A stretch of DNA of 64,000 nucleotides from Halobaculum rubrum (GTDB lineage Archaea > Halobacteriota > Halobacteria > Halobacteriales > Haloferacaceae). The position numbers were made by a program, and so were the translations under genes. Under the pieces are notes generated by a model. It had not been told where the DNA came from, searched no databases, and saw only the letters and a list, made by a program, of their open reading frames with translations. Position 1 is the first letter of the stretch. The number at the start of each line of letters is the position of its first letter. The stretch is from contig NZ_CP082284.1 of assembly GCF_019880225.1 (NCBI RefSeq), forward strand, positions 1,736,001 through 1,800,000, given 5' to 3'. Below, in pieces: positions 31,868 through 40,683 of this stretch.

Positions 31868-32919
31868 CGTCGTCCCCCTCGCTCTCTGCCTCCTTCGAGC
31901 GCGTCTCGCTCCCGCTGGAACACGACTTCACCATCTCCCGGGGGACCACCACCGCAGCCGAGAACGTGCTCGTCCGCATCGAGGACGAGGATGGCATGAT
32001 CGGCGTCGGCGCGGCCGCCCCCTCGGCCCACTACGGCGAGACCGCGGACACGGTCGTCGCGGTGCTGCCGGACCTGCTCGCCGAGGTCGAGACCGTCGGC
32101 GACCCCCACGCCATCGCGGAGATCGAGGAGCGCATGGAGGCGGTCGTCGCCGACAACCCCGCCGCCAGGTGTGCGGTGAGCATCGCGCTCCACGATCTGG
32201 CGGCGAAACGGCTCGGCGCTCCACTGTACCGTCTGTGGGGGCTGAACTCGGCGGACACGCCGGACACGTCCTACACCATCGGGATCGACGACACCGACGT
32301 GATGCGCGAGAAGACGGCGACCGCCGTCGAGACGGGCCACTCGACGCTCAAGCTAAAACTCGGCACCGACCGCGACCGCGAAGTCGTGGAGGCGGTCCGT
32401 GAGGAGGCGCCCGACGCGACCCTCCGCGTCGACGCCAACGAGGCGTGGACGCCCCGCGAGACCGCCCGCAAGAGCGAGTGGCTCGCGGATCTGGGCGTCG
32501 AGTTCATCGAGCAGCCGATCCCCGCGAGCGACCCGGCGGGGCTGAAGGACGCCTTCGAGCGCTCGGTCCTCCCGATCGCCGCGGATGAGTCGTGCGTCAC
32601 GCTCGCGGACATCCCGCAGATCGCGGACCGGTGCGACATCGCGAACCTGAAGCTGATGAAATGTGGCGGCCTGCTGGAGGCCAAACGGATGATCCACGCG
32701 GCCCGTGCGCACGGGCTCGAAGTCATGCTCGGCTGCATGGTCGAGTCGAACGCCGCCATCGCCGCCGGCTGTCACCTCGGGCCGTTGCTCGACTACGCCG
32801 ACCTCGACGGGAGTCTGTTGCTCGCGGACGGCGCGGACCCGTTCGATGGCGTGCCGATGCCGGAGGGGCGGATCGATCTGGCGGCGGTCGACCGGCCCGG
32901 GACGGGTGCGGTCGAATGA
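31864..32919 (+). CDS. dgcA: Enolase-superfamily racemase, probable N-acetyl-D-glutamate racemase DgcA
   Basis: 351 aa, overlapping dgcN by ATGA. The enolase-fold ligands are in order: the KLKLGTDRDR lysines, Asp in LRVDANEAW, Glu in FIEQPIP, Asp in IAADESCVT, and Lys in NLKLMKCGG. The N-terminal cap includes FTISRGTTTAAENVLVRIE. This is the dipeptide-epimerase (muconate-lactonizing) subgroup. Next to DgcN the likely reaction is racemisation of N-acetyl-D-glutamate to the L form, feeding L-glutamate pools. L-Ala-D/L-Glu epimerase is the main alternative. Confidence 0.75.
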   Translation: MTSSPSLSASFERVSLPLEHDFTISRGTTTAAENVLVRIEDEDGMIGVGAAAPSAHYGETADTVVAVLPDLLAEVETVGDPHAIAEIEERMEAVVADNPAARCAVSIALHDLAAKRLGAPLYRLWGLNSADTPDTSYTIGIDDTDVMREKTATAVETGHSTLKLKLGTDRDREVVEAVREEAPDATLRVDANEAWTPRETARKSEWLADLGVEFIEQPIPASDPAGLKDAFERSVLPIAADESCVTLADIPQIADRCDIANLKLMKCGGLLEAKRMIHAARAHGLEVMLGCMVESNAAIAAGCHLGPLLDYADLDGSLLLADGADPFDGVPMPEGRIDLAAVDRPGTGAVE

Positions 32920-33030
32920 GTGAGCGCCCGACGGGAGCGAAGCGAGAGCGAGCGATCGAACTGACTGGCTCCGTGTAGCGCAGTCGCGTGCCGGCCGAAG
33001 GCTGATACTATTTGCTGGGAGACTTCCCGT

Positions 33031-33801
33031 ATGACCGACCCGCGGCGGGAGAACCGCCGGTTGTGGGACGAGTGGAGCGACACCTTCCAGTCGTACTGGA
33101 ACGCGAACGCCGCCGAGGGGGAGTTGCCGCCCGCGCCGTCGCCGTTCGACACCGACCGGCCGGGCGGGATGCGTCCCGACCCGCTCGATTCGGTCGAGGA
33201 AACGGACTACGTCGAACTCGGTTGTGGCGGCGGCCAAGGGAGCGTCGGCACCGCCCGACTCGGCGCCGACACGGTCGTTGGTGTCGACTTCTCCCGCGAG
33301 CAACTCCGGCACGCCCGGCGCCTGCGCGACTTCTACGGCGTCGACGCCCGGTTCGTGCAGGGCGACGTGACCGACCTCCCGCTGCCGGACGACGCCTTCG
33401 ATCTGGCCTCCTCGGAGGCGGCGTTCCAGATGGTGCCGGACCTCGACCGGGCGCTCGCCGAGGTCCGTCGCGTCCTCCGCGACGGCGGCGTGTTCGTGCT
33501 CGGCCTCCCGCATCCGCTGTACGAGGCGCTCGACGCGGAGTCGCGGACGCTGGAGGGGAACTACCTCGACCCCGGGCCGCGCGAGGTCACGGTCGACGAG
33601 GGGTACGAGTCGACGCTGGTCGTGTTCGACCGCACGGTCGCCGACGTGTACAACGCGCTCCGCGACGCCGGGTTCGAGGTCACACGGATGCTGGAACACG
33701 TGAACGACCCGGTCGCGGACACCGATCCCGCGGAGAGCGACCGCCCCGACGTGCTGTGGGAAGTGCCGCGCAGCGTGCGGTTCCGGGCGGTCGCACGCTG
33801 A
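33031..33801 (+). CDS. SAM-dependent methyltransferase (class I)
   Basis: 256 aa. Motif I is YVELGCGGGQGSVGTARLGA with VVGVDFSREQL, and motif post-I/II includes VQGDVTDLPLPDDAFDLASSE. The C-terminal part has DYE-free VFVLGLPHPLYEAL and a late VTRMLEHVNDP. It resembles UbiE/Methyltransf_11 proteins of unknown target. TACTATTTGC about 25 nt upstream of the ATG may be a TATA box. Confidence 0.82.
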   Translation: MTDPRRENRRLWDEWSDTFQSYWNANAAEGELPPAPSPFDTDRPGGMRPDPLDSVEETDYVELGCGGGQGSVGTARLGADTVVGVDFSREQLRHARRLRDFYGVDARFVQGDVTDLPLPDDAFDLASSEAAFQMVPDLDRALAEVRRVLRDGGVFVLGLPHPLYEALDAESRTLEGNYLDPGPREVTVDEGYESTLVVFDRTVADVYNALRDAGFEVTRMLEHVNDPVADTDPAESDRPDVLWEVPRSVRFRAVAR

Positions 33802-33860
33802 CCCGCACGGCCACCGTCGCCGTGGCCGTGAGAGATAGCGGCTATGAGGGCCCTCGAAAC

Positions 33861-34931
33861 CTACGCCCCGTCGCCGACCAGTTCCTCGTACTGCGCGCCG
33901 GTCTGCTTCAGCGTCGCCGTCGAGTAGAGCCGCTCGTGGTCGAACGGGAGGTGGTCGGCGGCGAGTTCGTCGATCTTGGCGTCGACGGCGTCGGCCTCGC
34001 GGCCGTGGACCATGGTGAAGAGGTTGTACTCCCAGTCCCGCTCGGGCCGGCGCGGCCGATGGTAACACAGCGTCACGTACGGGAGTTCGCCCACGGACTC
34101 CCCCAGTTCGTCCAGCCGGTCGTCCGGCACGTTCCACACGACCATGCAGTTGTTCCGGAAGCCGGTGACGATATGGTTGACGACGCAGCCGACGCGCTTG
34201 ATGCAGCCGTCCGCCAGCAGGCGCTCGATCGCCGCGAGCACGTCCGACACGTCGGCGTCGACCGCCTCCGCCACGGCGCGGTACGGCGTCGCCGACAGCG
34301 GGAACCCGTCCTGGATCTCGACGAGCAGTGCCCGGTCCAACTCCGAGAGGTCGCCGGTCGCGTTCTCGGAGATCCGGGTCGCCCCGGCGTCCGTCGACTC
34401 CAGCGATTCTCTCGCGAACGCGTCGTCGTTCCAGACGGGAAACTCCAGGTCGATGTAGTAGTCCGTCAGCATCGGGAGGTTCAGCACCTCGCGGCCGGTT
34501 CGATCCTCGATCTCCGCGAGGATCCGGTCGCGCGTCTCCCGGCTGGCGGCGGTGACGACGAACCACTGGTTCCACTCGTGGTCGCGGCGGTAGTTGTGGT
34601 TCACCTGGCGGTAGCCGTTGATCGTCTCCGCGACCTCCTCGAAGCGGTCCTCGGGCGCCGAGACGGCCGCCAGCGTCGACGAGCCGATCACCGGCGGGTT
34701 GAGCACCGCGCCGAACCGCCGGAACACGCCGCGCTCGCGGAGCCGTTTCACCCGATCGAGCGCCTCCTCTTCGTCGATCCCGAGTTCCTCGCCGACGATC
34801 CGGAACGGCCGCTCGGCGACGGGGAAGCCGCTCTGGTAGTCGTCGATCAGTCGCGCGTCGACGTCGTCGAGACCGGCGCGCCAGTCGTCGGCCGGGTCCG
34901 CCTCCGCGCCATCGCCCTCGGCGCCACTCAT
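33861..34931 (-). CDS. ahbAB: Fused siroheme decarboxylase AhbA-AhbB
   Basis: 356 aa from the ATG at 34931. It consists of two Lrp/AsnC-like halves. Each has a winged helix (LIDDYQSGFPVAERPFRIVGEELG; LLVEIQDGFPLSATPYRAVAEAV) and a ligand domain (INGYRQVNHNYRRDHEWNQWF; LPYVTLCYHRPRRPERDWEYN). The repeated QxGFP and H-N-Y-x-R-x-(H/E)-W-x(E)-x-N motifs are those of siroheme decarboxylase, which converts siroheme to didecarboxysiroheme in the alternative heme pathway. Databases often mislabel such proteins as Lrp regulators. AhbA and AhbB are usually separate subunits; here they form one chain. Confidence 0.85.
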   Translation of the reverse strand: MSGAEGDGAEADPADDWRAGLDDVDARLIDDYQSGFPVAERPFRIVGEELGIDEEEALDRVKRLRERGVFRRFGAVLNPPVIGSSTLAAVSAPEDRFEEVAETINGYRQVNHNYRRDHEWNQWFVVTAASRETRDRILAEIEDRTGREVLNLPMLTDYYIDLEFPVWNDDAFARESLESTDAGATRISENATGDLSELDRALLVEIQDGFPLSATPYRAVAEAVDADVSDVLAAIERLLADGCIKRVGCVVNHIVTGFRNNCMVVWNVPDDRLDELGESVGELPYVTLCYHRPRRPERDWEYNLFTMVHGREADAVDAKIDELAADHLPFDHERLYSTATLKQTGAQYEELVGDGA

Positions 34932-35037
34932 TGGCCGTCGTAGGGACCGGCGGCACCTACCGGTTTCGCTCGCGGCCGTCCCGTGCGGCCTTCGAGCAAC
35001 CGGGTGGTTTTTGCGCCGAACGCCCGTGTGTTCGGAC

Positions 35038-36147
35038 ATGGCGAAGGCGACCACCGAGGAGGACGAGACGTTCGGCGAGTGGCCGCTCAAGCGGCTCATG
35101 ACCGAGGTCTGTGGCTCCGGCCCGAAGTCGGCCGACGACATGACCCGCGCGCAGGCGACCGAGGCCATGCGCCGGATCTTCGCGGGCGAACCCGACCACA
35201 CGACGCTGGGGGCTTTCTGGCTGGCGAACCGCTGGAAGCGCAACAACCCCGAGGAACTGGCCGCGTACGTCGACGAGATGTGCTCGCGCGTCGAGTACGT
35301 CGAACCCGACGCCGACCCCGTCGACTGCGGCGCAAACTACGACGGGAAAGGCGAGACGGCGATCCTCGGCGCCGCCGCGGGCATCGTGGCCGCCGGCGCC
35401 GGCACGCCCGTGGTGGTCCACTCGGGCGACCGTGTGCCCACCCAGAAGCAGGACGCCTACAAGCACGTCCTCGACGAACTCGGCGTTCGGACGGCGATCG
35501 ACCTCGCGGAGTCCGCCGAGATGGTCGACGAGACCGGGTTCGGGTTCTACTATCAGCCGGCGTTCAACCCCGCGATCGACGACCTGTGGGAGCGCCGCGA
35601 CATGATGGGCGTCCGGTCGTTCGTCAACACGATCGAGACGCTCGCCAACCCCGCGGGCGCCTCGACGCACCTCGGCTCCTTTTACCACCTCGCGTTCGCG
35701 AAGAAGGTGGTCGACACCTTCGCCGAGAGCGAGTTCCACGACCTCGACCGCGTCATCATGTTCCAGGGGATGGAGGGGTACGACGACATCCGCCCCGGCT
35801 ACACCAAAGTGGCTGAATGGAACGCAGGGAGCGATGCCACCGGCGAAGACGGGAGCGAGAGCGACTCGTTCACCGACTACGAGATCGAGACGCCCGAGTA
35901 CGGCATGGACTTCGAGGAGGCGGACCTGGAGGTCGACGACGTCGCCGTCGACTCGGCAGCGCTCACCGAGGAGGTCGTCACGGGCGAGCGCGACGATCAC
36001 TGGCGCGACGCGGTCGCGCTCAACGCGGCGTTCCGGATCTACGCGCGCGACGACGTCGACAGCATCGAGGAGGGGCTGGAGGCGGCCCGGGCCGCCATCG
36101 ACGACGGTTCCGCGGCGGCGGTGCTCGACGATATCCGCGCGTTCTGA
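35038..36147 (+). CDS. TrpD2-like protein (anthranilate phosphoribosyltransferase homologue)
   Basis: 369 aa from the ATG at 35038. The N-terminal helical bundle (WPLKRLMTEVCGSGPKSADDMT) and the phosphate loop VDCGANYDGKGETAILGAAA correspond to nucleoside-phosphorylase-like class III transferases. Later motifs include GDRVPTQKQDAYKHVLDELG and NPAGASTHLGSFYHLAFAKKV. The true trpD of this window is at 43150-44148, so this copy is probably a YbiB/TrpD2-type protein with a different (perhaps nucleic-acid-related) role. An acidic insert lies near residues 262-285. Confidence 0.75.
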   Translation: MAKATTEEDETFGEWPLKRLMTEVCGSGPKSADDMTRAQATEAMRRIFAGEPDHTTLGAFWLANRWKRNNPEELAAYVDEMCSRVEYVEPDADPVDCGANYDGKGETAILGAAAGIVAAGAGTPVVVHSGDRVPTQKQDAYKHVLDELGVRTAIDLAESAEMVDETGFGFYYQPAFNPAIDDLWERRDMMGVRSFVNTIETLANPAGASTHLGSFYHLAFAKKVVDTFAESEFHDLDRVIMFQGMEGYDDIRPGYTKVAEWNAGSDATGEDGSESDSFTDYEIETPEYGMDFEEADLEVDDVAVDSAALTEEVVTGERDDHWRDAVALNAAFRIYARDDVDSIEEGLEAARAAIDDGSAAAVLDDIRAF

Positions 36148-36160
36148 GGCGCGCGGTTGC

Positions 36161-36330
36161 GCGAGCGAAGCGAGCGCAACCGCGGAAGAACGGCGGAGCG
36201 GTCTTCGTGCCGCTCCGCCCACGAACAGTGTGCGGTCGAGCGAGCGAAGCGAGCGCAACCGCGGAAGAACGGCGGAGCGGTCTTCGTGCCGCTCCGCCCA
36301 CGAACAGTGCGGTCGAGCGAGCGAAACCGC
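36161..36330. repeat. Tandem repeat, period about 78 bp, with internal hairpin
   Basis: A unit starting GCGAGCGAAGCGAGCGCAACC begins at 36161 and again at 36240, with a third partial unit at 36317. Each complete unit carries a perfect 10-bp stem (GGCGGAGCGG with CCGCTCCGCC). The two full copies are almost identical, so the duplication is recent. It lies just after the stop codon of the TrpD2-like gene. Confidence 0.85.
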
Positions 36331-36416
36331 CCGCCGCCGAGCGTCGCTCATCGGTTCTCACGGCTGAGACGCGGCGGGACACGCTTTTGTACCGCGCCCG
36401 CACCCGTCCACGCAGT

Positions 36417-36941
36417 ATGGCGGTGGGACCGGCGAGCCTGTACCAGCTGTTTTTCCTCGCGGCCAGCGCCGTGGTCGTCCTGCTCGCGCTCTCGACGTAC
36501 GTCCTCGGACGGCTGATCGGCCACGACCGTGCGCTCGGTGCGATGCTCGCGCTCGTCGCCGTCTTCACCGGCGTCGGCGCGGGCTTCGGCCTGCCGCCGG
36601 AGGCAGCCACGCTCCCGCTCGCGCTCGGGTTCGCGTTCCTGTACGTCCCGGTGGGCGTCGGCGGTCTGCTCGCGAAGGGAGCCTCCGTGGCGTCGTGGCG
36701 GGAGGTGTGTCGCCTCCTCATCGGCGGCTGGATGGCCGCGCTCGTCGTCGCGCTCGTCACCCAGGCCGCCGGCGCGTCGCTGCCGGCGCTCATCGGCTGG
36801 ACGCCCGGGGTGCTGGGCGTGGAGTGGTACGTCGGCTTCCTCGGCTACATGACGCTGCTCGGCGTCGCCGCCGGCGGCTTCACGCTCGTTCTGTTGAAGC
36901 GGGGGGACGGCGAGGCGTCGGGCGTCGCCGTCGGCGGGTGA
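36417..36941 (+). CDS. Membrane protein with about five helices
   Basis: 174 aa. Hydrophobic helices are at residues 8-30, 38-58, 66-85, 100-122 and 140-160 (for example LFFLAASAVVVLLALSTYVLG and VGFLGYMTLLGVAAGGFTLVL). No catalytic or binding motif is recognised. The ATG is the first after the tandem repeat and is preceded by CTTTTGTACC, a possible TATA-like element. Confidence 0.72.
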   Translation: MAVGPASLYQLFFLAASAVVVLLALSTYVLGRLIGHDRALGAMLALVAVFTGVGAGFGLPPEAATLPLALGFAFLYVPVGVGGLLAKGASVASWREVCRLLIGGWMAALVVALVTQAAGASLPALIGWTPGVLGVEWYVGFLGYMTLLGVAAGGFTLVLLKRGDGEASGVAVGG

Positions 36942-36964
36942 GAACTCCGACCGCCGGCCACGCC

Positions 36965-38014
36965 TCACTCGATCTCCCGCTCCTCGTCGTCGAGCCTGAT
37001 GGCGATGCCGACGAGCGTCTGGCCCGCGGTGACGGTCGCCTCGCGGGCGACCGAGTAGACGACGCCCGAGCGGTCGGCGGTCGCCTCCTGCAACACCTCG
37101 TAGGTCGTCGGGTCGTACACCTCGCCGACGTACTTCCCCTCGACGACCTCGTCGCCGACGGCGAGGTCGGCGGCCGCGCGGAACAGCCCGGACGCGTCCG
37201 CGGTCACCCGCCCGAGGTGGTTGCGTGCGCGGGTACCGTCCCACGCCGGACCGTCCTCCCCTCCGTCGGATCGGTCCGACGAGCCTCGACTCGCTTCGCT
37301 CGCCTCCGCGTCGTCGAGGACGCCGGCGTGGCGGAGCGCGCGCTTCGTGCCGTCGACGCCGGTCTCGATCGCGTCGTCGACGAGCTCCTTGTTGTGCGCG
37401 AGTTCGGGGGTAATGCTCGGGATCCCCTCCCGCGTCGCGGCGACGCGGAGCTTCCCCCCGAAGTTTCGGCTCGCCCACTCCTCGTCGGCGTCCTCGCCTG
37501 CGGTCTCCGCGAGCAGGAGATCCGTGCCGAACGCCTCCGCGAGGGCACGACACTCCGCATCGCCCCGGAGGTACACCGTGTGGGTGAGCATGTCTCGGCT
37601 CCCAGTGTGCAGGTCGACGATGAAGTCGGCGTCGCCGGCATACGCCCACAGCGTCGCGGCCATGCGTTCGTGGAGGCTGCCGTCGGGATCGCCGGGCCAA
37701 CAGCGGTTCATGTTCGGGTTCACCGAGTCGTACGCCTCCGGCGTGGTGTAGGAGACGGTGTCGAACGTGAGCGGGTCCGCGACCGGAACGACGTGGACGG
37801 CCCCCGAGAGGTCGGCGTCGACGAGTTCGTCGTGGAGCCGGCGACACACCGCGGCGCCGTTGATCTCGCGGCCGTGCTGGGCCGCCTGCACGTAGACGGT
37901 CGGGGCGTCGTCGCCGGGCTCGTCCTCGGGTGCGTACGTGTGGACGGTCGTTTCGATGGCGACGCCCGAGGGGAGGCGCGCGAGCGTGACGCGCTCGGCT
38001 TCGTGGTCGGCCAT
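36965..38014 (-). CDS. Succinylglutamate desuccinylase/aspartoacylase-family zinc hydrolase
   Basis: 349 aa. The M14-like metal site is visible: VQAAQHGREINGAAV (His and Glu ligands) and FIVDLHTGSRDML (third His). The fold continues with NMNRCWPGDPDGSLHERMAA and the C-terminal beta-rich domain (GVVYSVAREATVTAGQTLVGIA). An acidic insert (SEASRGSSDRSDGGEDG) is encoded by DNA containing the TCGCTTCGCTCG mini-element at 37291. It probably cleaves an N-acyl amino acid or a related amide; the exact substrate is unknown. Confidence 0.85.
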   Translation of the reverse strand: MADHEAERVTLARLPSGVAIETTVHTYAPEDEPGDDAPTVYVQAAQHGREINGAAVCRRLHDELVDADLSGAVHVVPVADPLTFDTVSYTTPEAYDSVNPNMNRCWPGDPDGSLHERMAATLWAYAGDADFIVDLHTGSRDMLTHTVYLRGDAECRALAEAFGTDLLLAETAGEDADEEWASRNFGGKLRVAATREGIPSITPELAHNKELVDDAIETGVDGTKRALRHAGVLDDAEASEASRGSSDRSDGGEDGPAWDGTRARNHLGRVTADASGLFRAAADLAVGDEVVEGKYVGEVYDPTTYEVLQEATADRSGVVYSVAREATVTAGQTLVGIAIRLDDEEREIE

Positions 38015-38160
38015 GGCGGGACTTCCGCGGCCGGCGGCTTGTAGCTGTGGCTCGCCGGCCCGTGAACGCCGATCGAACGGCGATCCGTCGAACGGACGCC
38101 GATCCGACCGCCGACGCCGAAGTCGAACGACTTTCCCCCCTCGGCGGTTTGAGAGGTAGT

Positions 38161-38712
38161 ATGAGCGACGACCTGCCGCACGTCACGCTGCACACGAACC
38201 ACGGCGACATCGAGATCGAACTGTACGCCGACCGCGCGCCCCGGACGGTCGAGAACTTCCTCAACCTCGCGGAGCACGACCCCGCCGCCGGCGAGGAGCC
38301 GGCCGTCGGGACGACGACGTGGGAGGACCCCGAGTCGGGCGAGATCCGCGGCGACTCGCTGTTCGAGGGCGTCGTCTTCCACCGGATCATCTCCGACTTC
38401 ATGATCCAGGGCGGCGACCCGACCGGCACGGGCCGCGGCGGCCCCGGCTACGAGTTCGACGACGAGTTCCACGACGACCTCACCCACGACGGCCCCGGCG
38501 TTCTCTCGATGGCCAATTCGGGCCCGAACACGAACGGCTCGCAGTTCTTCATCACGCTGGCGGCCCAGCCCCACCTCGACGGCAAGCACGCCGTCTTCGG
38601 CGAGGTCGTCGACGGGATGGACGTGGTCGAGGAGATCGGCTCGCTGCCGACCGGGCGCAACGACGAGCCCCGCGAGGACGTGACGATCGAGGGCGTCACG
38701 ATCGACCGGTAG
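38161..38712 (+). CDS. ppiA: Cyclophilin-type peptidyl-prolyl cis-trans isomerase
   Basis: 183 aa. The active-site stretch VVFHRIISDFMIQGGDPTGTG and the later LSMANSGPNTNGSQFFITL and HAVFGEVVDGMDVV are textbook cyclophilin. An insert between NFLNLAEHD and SLFEGVVF is common in haloarchaeal forms. It is cytoplasmic (no signal peptide). The ATG was chosen by alignment with the family start. Confidence 0.95.
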   Translation: MSDDLPHVTLHTNHGDIEIELYADRAPRTVENFLNLAEHDPAAGEEPAVGTTTWEDPESGEIRGDSLFEGVVFHRIISDFMIQGGDPTGTGRGGPGYEFDDEFHDDLTHDGPGVLSMANSGPNTNGSQFFITLAAQPHLDGKHAVFGEVVDGMDVVEEIGSLPTGRNDEPREDVTIEGVTIDR

Positions 38713-38732
38713 GACGGCCCCGACCACGCGAC

Positions 38733-40034
38733 TCACTTCGCGGCGACGAACCGCTCGTACACCTGCGGATACTCCTTGAGTTTCATCCGACCGATCAGCG
38801 CGTAGCAGTAGGCGTCGACGCGGTCGCGCCAGATCGGCCGCTCGTAGCTTCCCGAAAAACCGACCTCTGCCACGTCGATGTCCTCGCCGGCCCGTTCGGT
38901 CAGGATCGACAGCAACGGTGAGGGAGACTCCCCGACGACGCGTCGGAACCGCTTCATCGCCGCGCGCTTCTCGCGGACGACGTGGCCCGAGTCGAACGAC
39001 CGGGGGCCGCCGGGGTCCATTACGAGCGCGTCGACCGCGCGGTCGTGGGCGCGCCGCTGTGCGAGCGCCTGTCCGGCCGCGACGGCGTTCACAAGACCGA
39101 GGTCCTCGTCCCAGTCGGCGACGAGGTAGTCGGCGTCGTAACACCACATCGCGAGCTTCCAGCGGGCGGTGTAGTACGGACCGGGCCCGTGTTCGTCCTC
39201 GATCGCTTCGATCTCCGCGCGCAGATCACCCCGGCTCGGGAACTCGTCGATCGCCGCGCGGAACCGCCCGTCGAGCCGCTCGATCCGGTCCGCCCAGGAG
39301 GTACCGTCGCCGCCGTCGTCGCCGACGAGCGCCTCCAGCCGATCGCGGTAGTGTTTGGCGTCGCGGACGCGCTGGGCGGCCTGCCGGTTGCCGGCGTGGA
39401 TCGACCCGATATCGCGGGCGTCGTACGCCCGGTCGCGGTCCGGATCGCGCTCGTGGGCGTCCAGCCGAACGAGCCGGATCCGCCGCTCGATCTCGTGGTA
39501 CCAGCCGAGGTCGCGGCCGGGGTCGACGACGCGATACCCGTCGATCCCGTCGAGGAGCCGCTCCGCGCGCTCGCGGATCGACTCGCCGCGCTCGGCGAGG
39601 TGTTCGGGGTCGCCGCCGGGCCGGTCGAGTCGGTGGAGCGCGATACCGACCTCCTCGGCCGCGAACTGCATCCCGCCGGTGGCGTAGAACGTCGCCTCGC
39701 GGTACTCGTCCGCTCGGAGCGACTCGCGGGCGCTCTCCAGCCAGCCGCCGGCGCCGCCGAACCGCTCGTCGGTGTCCAGTTCGTCCCACAGGTCGCGGCC
39801 GCGCTCGACCTCGGCGGCCAGTCGCTCGACGGCGTCGCGGGCGTGCGCCTCGCTCACCGGCGGGTGCCAGCGGTGGTCGGTCGGGTCCGGCAGCCACTTC
39901 GACGCCTGGTCGGTCACGGGATCGGGCAGGGCGGTCGGCTCGATCGCACCGACGCCGACGGTGGCGCCGGCGAGCGCGACGCCGGTGCCCGCGAGGAGGG
40001 CGCGTCTGCTCGGAGAGGGGAGGTCGGGGACCAT
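38733..40034 (-). CDS. Tat-exported helical protein of unknown function
   Basis: 433 aa. The signal SRRALLAGTGVALAGATVGV lacks a lipobox cysteine, so the protein is either released or retained as an anchor. The mature part is largely alpha-helical and Arg/Asp/Glu-rich, with an aromatic motif GPYYTARWKLAMWCYDADYLV and the C-terminal RMKLKEYPQVYERFVAAK. I do not recognise a family. It lies between cyclophilin (convergent) and trpG. Confidence 0.72.
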   Translation of the reverse strand: MVPDLPSPSRRALLAGTGVALAGATVGVGAIEPTALPDPVTDQASKWLPDPTDHRWHPPVSEAHARDAVERLAAEVERGRDLWDELDTDERFGGAGGWLESARESLRADEYREATFYATGGMQFAAEEVGIALHRLDRPGGDPEHLAERGESIRERAERLLDGIDGYRVVDPGRDLGWYHEIERRIRLVRLDAHERDPDRDRAYDARDIGSIHAGNRQAAQRVRDAKHYRDRLEALVGDDGGDGTSWADRIERLDGRFRAAIDEFPSRGDLRAEIEAIEDEHGPGPYYTARWKLAMWCYDADYLVADWDEDLGLVNAVAAGQALAQRRAHDRAVDALVMDPGGPRSFDSGHVVREKRAAMKRFRRVVGESPSPLLSILTERAGEDIDVAEVGFSGSYERPIWRDRVDAYCYALIGRMKLKEYPQVYERFVAAK

Positions 40035-40089
40035 ACCGCGTAGTGCCCACCGTCAGCTGAAAGGTTTTGTCGTGTCGGACGCGCTCGGC

Positions 40090-40683
40090 CTACACGCCGC
40101 GCAGGAAGTTCTCGATCACGTCGTGGCCGACCGCAGTCAGCACCGACTCCGGGTGGAACTGCACCGCCTCGATCGGATGCTCGCGGTGGCGCACACCCAT
40201 CACCAGCTCCTCGCCCTCGTGGTCGGTCGTCGCCGTCACGACGAAGCAATCGGGCACCTCGGTGGCGATCAGCGAGTGGTAGCGACCCGCCCGGAAGCCC
40301 TGCTCCAGGCCGGCGAACACGCCCTCGCCGTCGTGATCGATGGGGAACGCCTTCCCGTGGATCGGCTCGGGCGCGTGGCCGACGGCGCCGCCGTACTCGT
40401 AAACGGCCGCTTCCAGGCCGAGGCAGACGCCGAGGGTGGGAACCTCGGGAGACAGTTCCCGGAGCACGGCCATCGTCACACCCACGTCGCGGTCGTTCTT
40501 CGGGTGGCCCGGTCCCGGCGAGATGAGGAGCGCGTCGGGGTCGGTGTCGCGCACTTCCGCAAGCGTCGCGGCGTTCTTCAGCACCGTGATGTCCGGCGAC
40601 TCGCCGTCGATCCGGAGGTCCGAGACGTACTCCACGAGGTTGTACGTGAACGAGTCGTAGTTGTCGACGACGGTGACGTTCAC
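40090..40683 (-). CDS. trpG: Anthranilate synthase component II (glutamine amidotransferase)
   Basis: 197 aa from a GTG at 40683. Class-I amidotransferase motifs are complete: DNYDSFTYNLVEYV, LISPGPGHPKND, the nucleophile Cys in GVCLGLEAAVYEYGG, and the His/Glu of VQFHPESVLT. It supplies ammonia to TrpE. The GTG overlaps the trpE stop codon in GTGA, which fixes the start and indicates translational coupling. Confidence 0.95.
   Translation of the reverse strand: MNVTVVDNYDSFTYNLVEYVSDLRIDGESPDITVLKNAATLAEVRDTDPDALLISPGPGHPKNDRDVGVTMAVLRELSPEVPTLGVCLGLEAAVYEYGGAVGHAPEPIHGKAFPIDHDGEGVFAGLEQGFRAGRYHSLIATEVPDCFVVTATTDHEGEELVMGVRHREHPIEAVQFHPESVLTAVGHDVIENFLRGV

Noticed and set aside
33861-34931. 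Lrp/AsnC transcription regulator
   Set aside because: The repeated QxGFP and heme-binding-type HNY/W-E-Y-N motifs fit siroheme decarboxylase instead.
35038-36147. A second trpD for tryptophan synthesis
   Set aside because: It lies outside the trp operon and its sequence is closer to TrpD2/YbiB-type proteins; the canonical trpD is at 43150-44148.
36161-36330. CRISPR array
   Set aside because: Only two complete units and one partial unit exist, adjoining without unique spacers, and no cas genes are nearby.
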